Shown here: one piece after another, positions 62,533-64,000 of the stretch
Numbering within the stretch: position 1 is the first letter of the stretch
How the letters are laid out: each line of letters opens with the position of its first letter
Assembly: GCA_024364735.1 (NCBI GenBank)
Contig: JAGFNQ010000863.1
Span: 97,183-161,182 of the forward strand
Length of the DNA stretch: 64,000 nt
DNA from: Boesenbergia rotunda
Lineage: Eukaryota; Streptophyta; Magnoliopsida; Zingiberales; Zingiberaceae
Reading direction: 5' to 3'
The notes under the pieces: model-generated
Told to the model about the DNA's origin: nothing
Databases searched by the model: none
The model's input: the letters and a program-made list of their open reading frames with translations, nothing else
Program-made: the position numbers and the translations under genes

Positions 62533-63895
62533 TGTAGGATCGATGCACGTGAGAGGGGGGGTGAATCACGTGCGTTTTAAAAAAAATAAATTAGAGTGCT
62601 TTAAAAAGCGTGCACAGCGGAAACGAAAGAAACGATTATAAAAAACTAACACACAAACACGAACGAGTTTTACTTCGTTCGGAGCCTTCGGCGACTCCTA
62701 CTCGAAGGCCCAGGTCCCTCAGACCTTTCCATTGGGCAATCCACTAAAACTCTCTACCGGTAAACCCCGATAGAGTAGGCGAGTACAAAAGAATTGAAAG
62801 TGTGACAACCCCACACTTTCAAGTAATTAAATGCAATAAAATATATATTAAAAAATTAAGTTCTTCTTTTTACCGACGTCCGGAGTAGGTCGACTCTTTC
62901 GGGGCAGCAGGACGTCGTCGGCTCGAAGTGAAGCGTTTCCGGAGCAAGGTGCGAGCGTAGAAGAACTTTGAAGCGTTGGAAGCAGTGTTGTCCGAAGCAT
63001 GGGGTCGAGGGCCCTTTATATAGGGCCTGGGGGCGCCCGGGACGTCCGGGGTGCCCCCCACGTGGCCTCTGATCCGCAGGGCTCTCGGTCGCGTCTGATC
63101 CTCTGGATCCGCTTTGACCGGGGCGCCCGGAGCGCTCGGGGCGCCCGCATTGACCGGGTCAAAGTTTATCTTCTGGCTTTGAAGGCTTCGGTTCGAGGTA
63201 TGCGCATGGGGGCGCCCGCAGCGCAGGGGGCGCCCGGGAGCAGCGGGGGCGCCCGGAAGCACGGGGGCGCCCGCAGCTTGTACTGTCGAGGCACACTTTG
63301 TGATTGTGTGTTTGGTGTTCACCTTGGGGGCGCCCGGGACACTCCGTGCGCCCTGGTCAGCAGTTGCCTCACTCCTTTGAGGCACTCTGAGCTGCAGACT
63401 CACGTTCCTTCGGTCCTGCATCCAGGGTTAGTCCAAAACACAATAACATAATAAATTATTAGATTTATACAGCCTTAGCTGTCTTGGTTCTGACTTTGGT
63501 CTCCAAAATGGAGCCCTAGGTCGAACCGACGCCTGCTGTTCTCTCGATGGGGAACACGTCCTCACTGGTTCGCTCCTCCAGTGACTTACCTCACTTACCC
63601 TTTGTGCAGCTTTACTTGACTTCTTGACCCACCAGGACTTCCTGCCAAGGCTCAACCACCCTGGTCTTCCTGCCAAGTCTCAACCAACTTGGTCTTCAGC
63701 CAGTTGTCAGGTCCCGCGGACCCAACTGGACTTCCCGCTAGGACTCAACCATCCTGGACTTCAGCCTGGTGTCTGGTCCTAAGTCTTTCAACCCTGCACA
63801 CTTAGTAAAGAGGTTAAACACCAACAACCCTAACTTTAACCACTTTGTCATACATCAAAACCCGAGTTTGACCGTTAGTGTAAACTGCACCAACA
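62533..63895 (-). mobile_element. Element I, 5' LTR
   Basis: 1,363 bp. Minus-strand start TGTTGGTGCAGTTTAC at 63895; end GCATCGATCCTACA at 62533. Nearly identical to the 3' LTR, so I is the most recent large insertion here. The TATATAAAG box (63014-63022) lies downstream of the GGGCGCCC motif block (63030-63350) in the direction of transcription, so it would drive the element's genomic RNA. Confidence 0.95.
63014..63022 (-). promoter_or_regulatory. TATA box in I's 5' LTR (element promoter)
   Basis: TATATAAAG on the minus strand, following the GC-rich motif block. As this is the 5' LTR it would start the full-length transcript. Confidence 0.55.
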
Positions 63896-64000
63896 ACTCG
63901 TTCCTTCGGTCCTGCATCCAGGGTTAGTACAAAAACAACATAAAGCAATAATGTGTTAGTTTTATACAGCCTTAGCTGTCTTGGTTCTGACTTTGGGTCT
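63896..64000 (-). mobile_element. LTR H, part 2 (continues out of the window)
   Basis: Begins with the TSD copy ACTCG and resumes LTR H; it matches I's LTR at 63400-63500 and A's at 10500-10600 (e.g. CAGCCTTAGCTGTCTTGG). Truncated by the window end. Confidence 0.85.

Overview
The window is a nest of plant LTR retrotransposons, and I found no host gene in it. PBS sequences matching the 3' end of initiator-Met tRNA (TGGTATCAGAGC), polypurine tracts such as AAAAAGGGGGAGAT, TG...CA LTR ends, 5-bp target-site duplications (TSDs) and Copia-order gag-pol reading frames (gag, protease, integrase, RT, RNase H) point to intergenic, probably heterochromatic, DNA of a flowering plant with a large genome. 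Sirevirus-like Copia elements predominate. The species cannot be determined from the sequence.

Almost everything lies inside one outer minus-strand Sirevirus-like element, here called E, which runs out of the window on both sides. Its 3' LTR survives at 12347-12702, 32957-33005 and 35382-35569. Its internal region survives at 35570-38637, 45366-45998 and 49600-51513. Each gap is a younger insertion.

Left part (1-12346): LTR B (+) is split by element A (-, 2136-11028), a Sirevirus derivative that has lost pol. A carries LTR O (1-2135, Angela/BARE-like) in its 3' LTR and solo LTR L (6855-9161, TSD CGGGC) in its gag. Middle (12703-32956, TSD GCGCT/GTGCT): element C (+, Angela/Tork-like Copia, degenerate gag and pol). 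Its 5' LTR holds element D (14298-22734, +, a gag-only Sirevirus derivative), and D is itself broken by solo LTRs M (15474-17549) and N (18447-20044, TSD GATTA). C's 3' LTR holds the 3.2-kb solo LTR K (28147-31352). Next comes LTR-like insertion J (33006-35381, TSD GGCCA). Right part: F (38643-45360, -, complete Copia element, TSD CAACC); G (45999-49599, + Sirevirus, 3' half deleted, carrying a hAT-type MITE at 48547-48965); and LTR H (51514-52330 and 63896-64000), split by I (52331-63895, -). I is the youngest large element: its two LTRs differ at only about a dozen positions and its pol frame has a single nonsense codon.

Two points matter most for users of this sequence. (1) A single N at 58731 joins two near-identical copies of about 2.1 kb of element I. 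The second copy is full of one-base indels and is most likely an assembly artefact. (2) Element E keeps a degenerate extra coding region downstream of pol (about 36375-37260, -), in the position where Sireviruses carry an additional (env-like) ORF.
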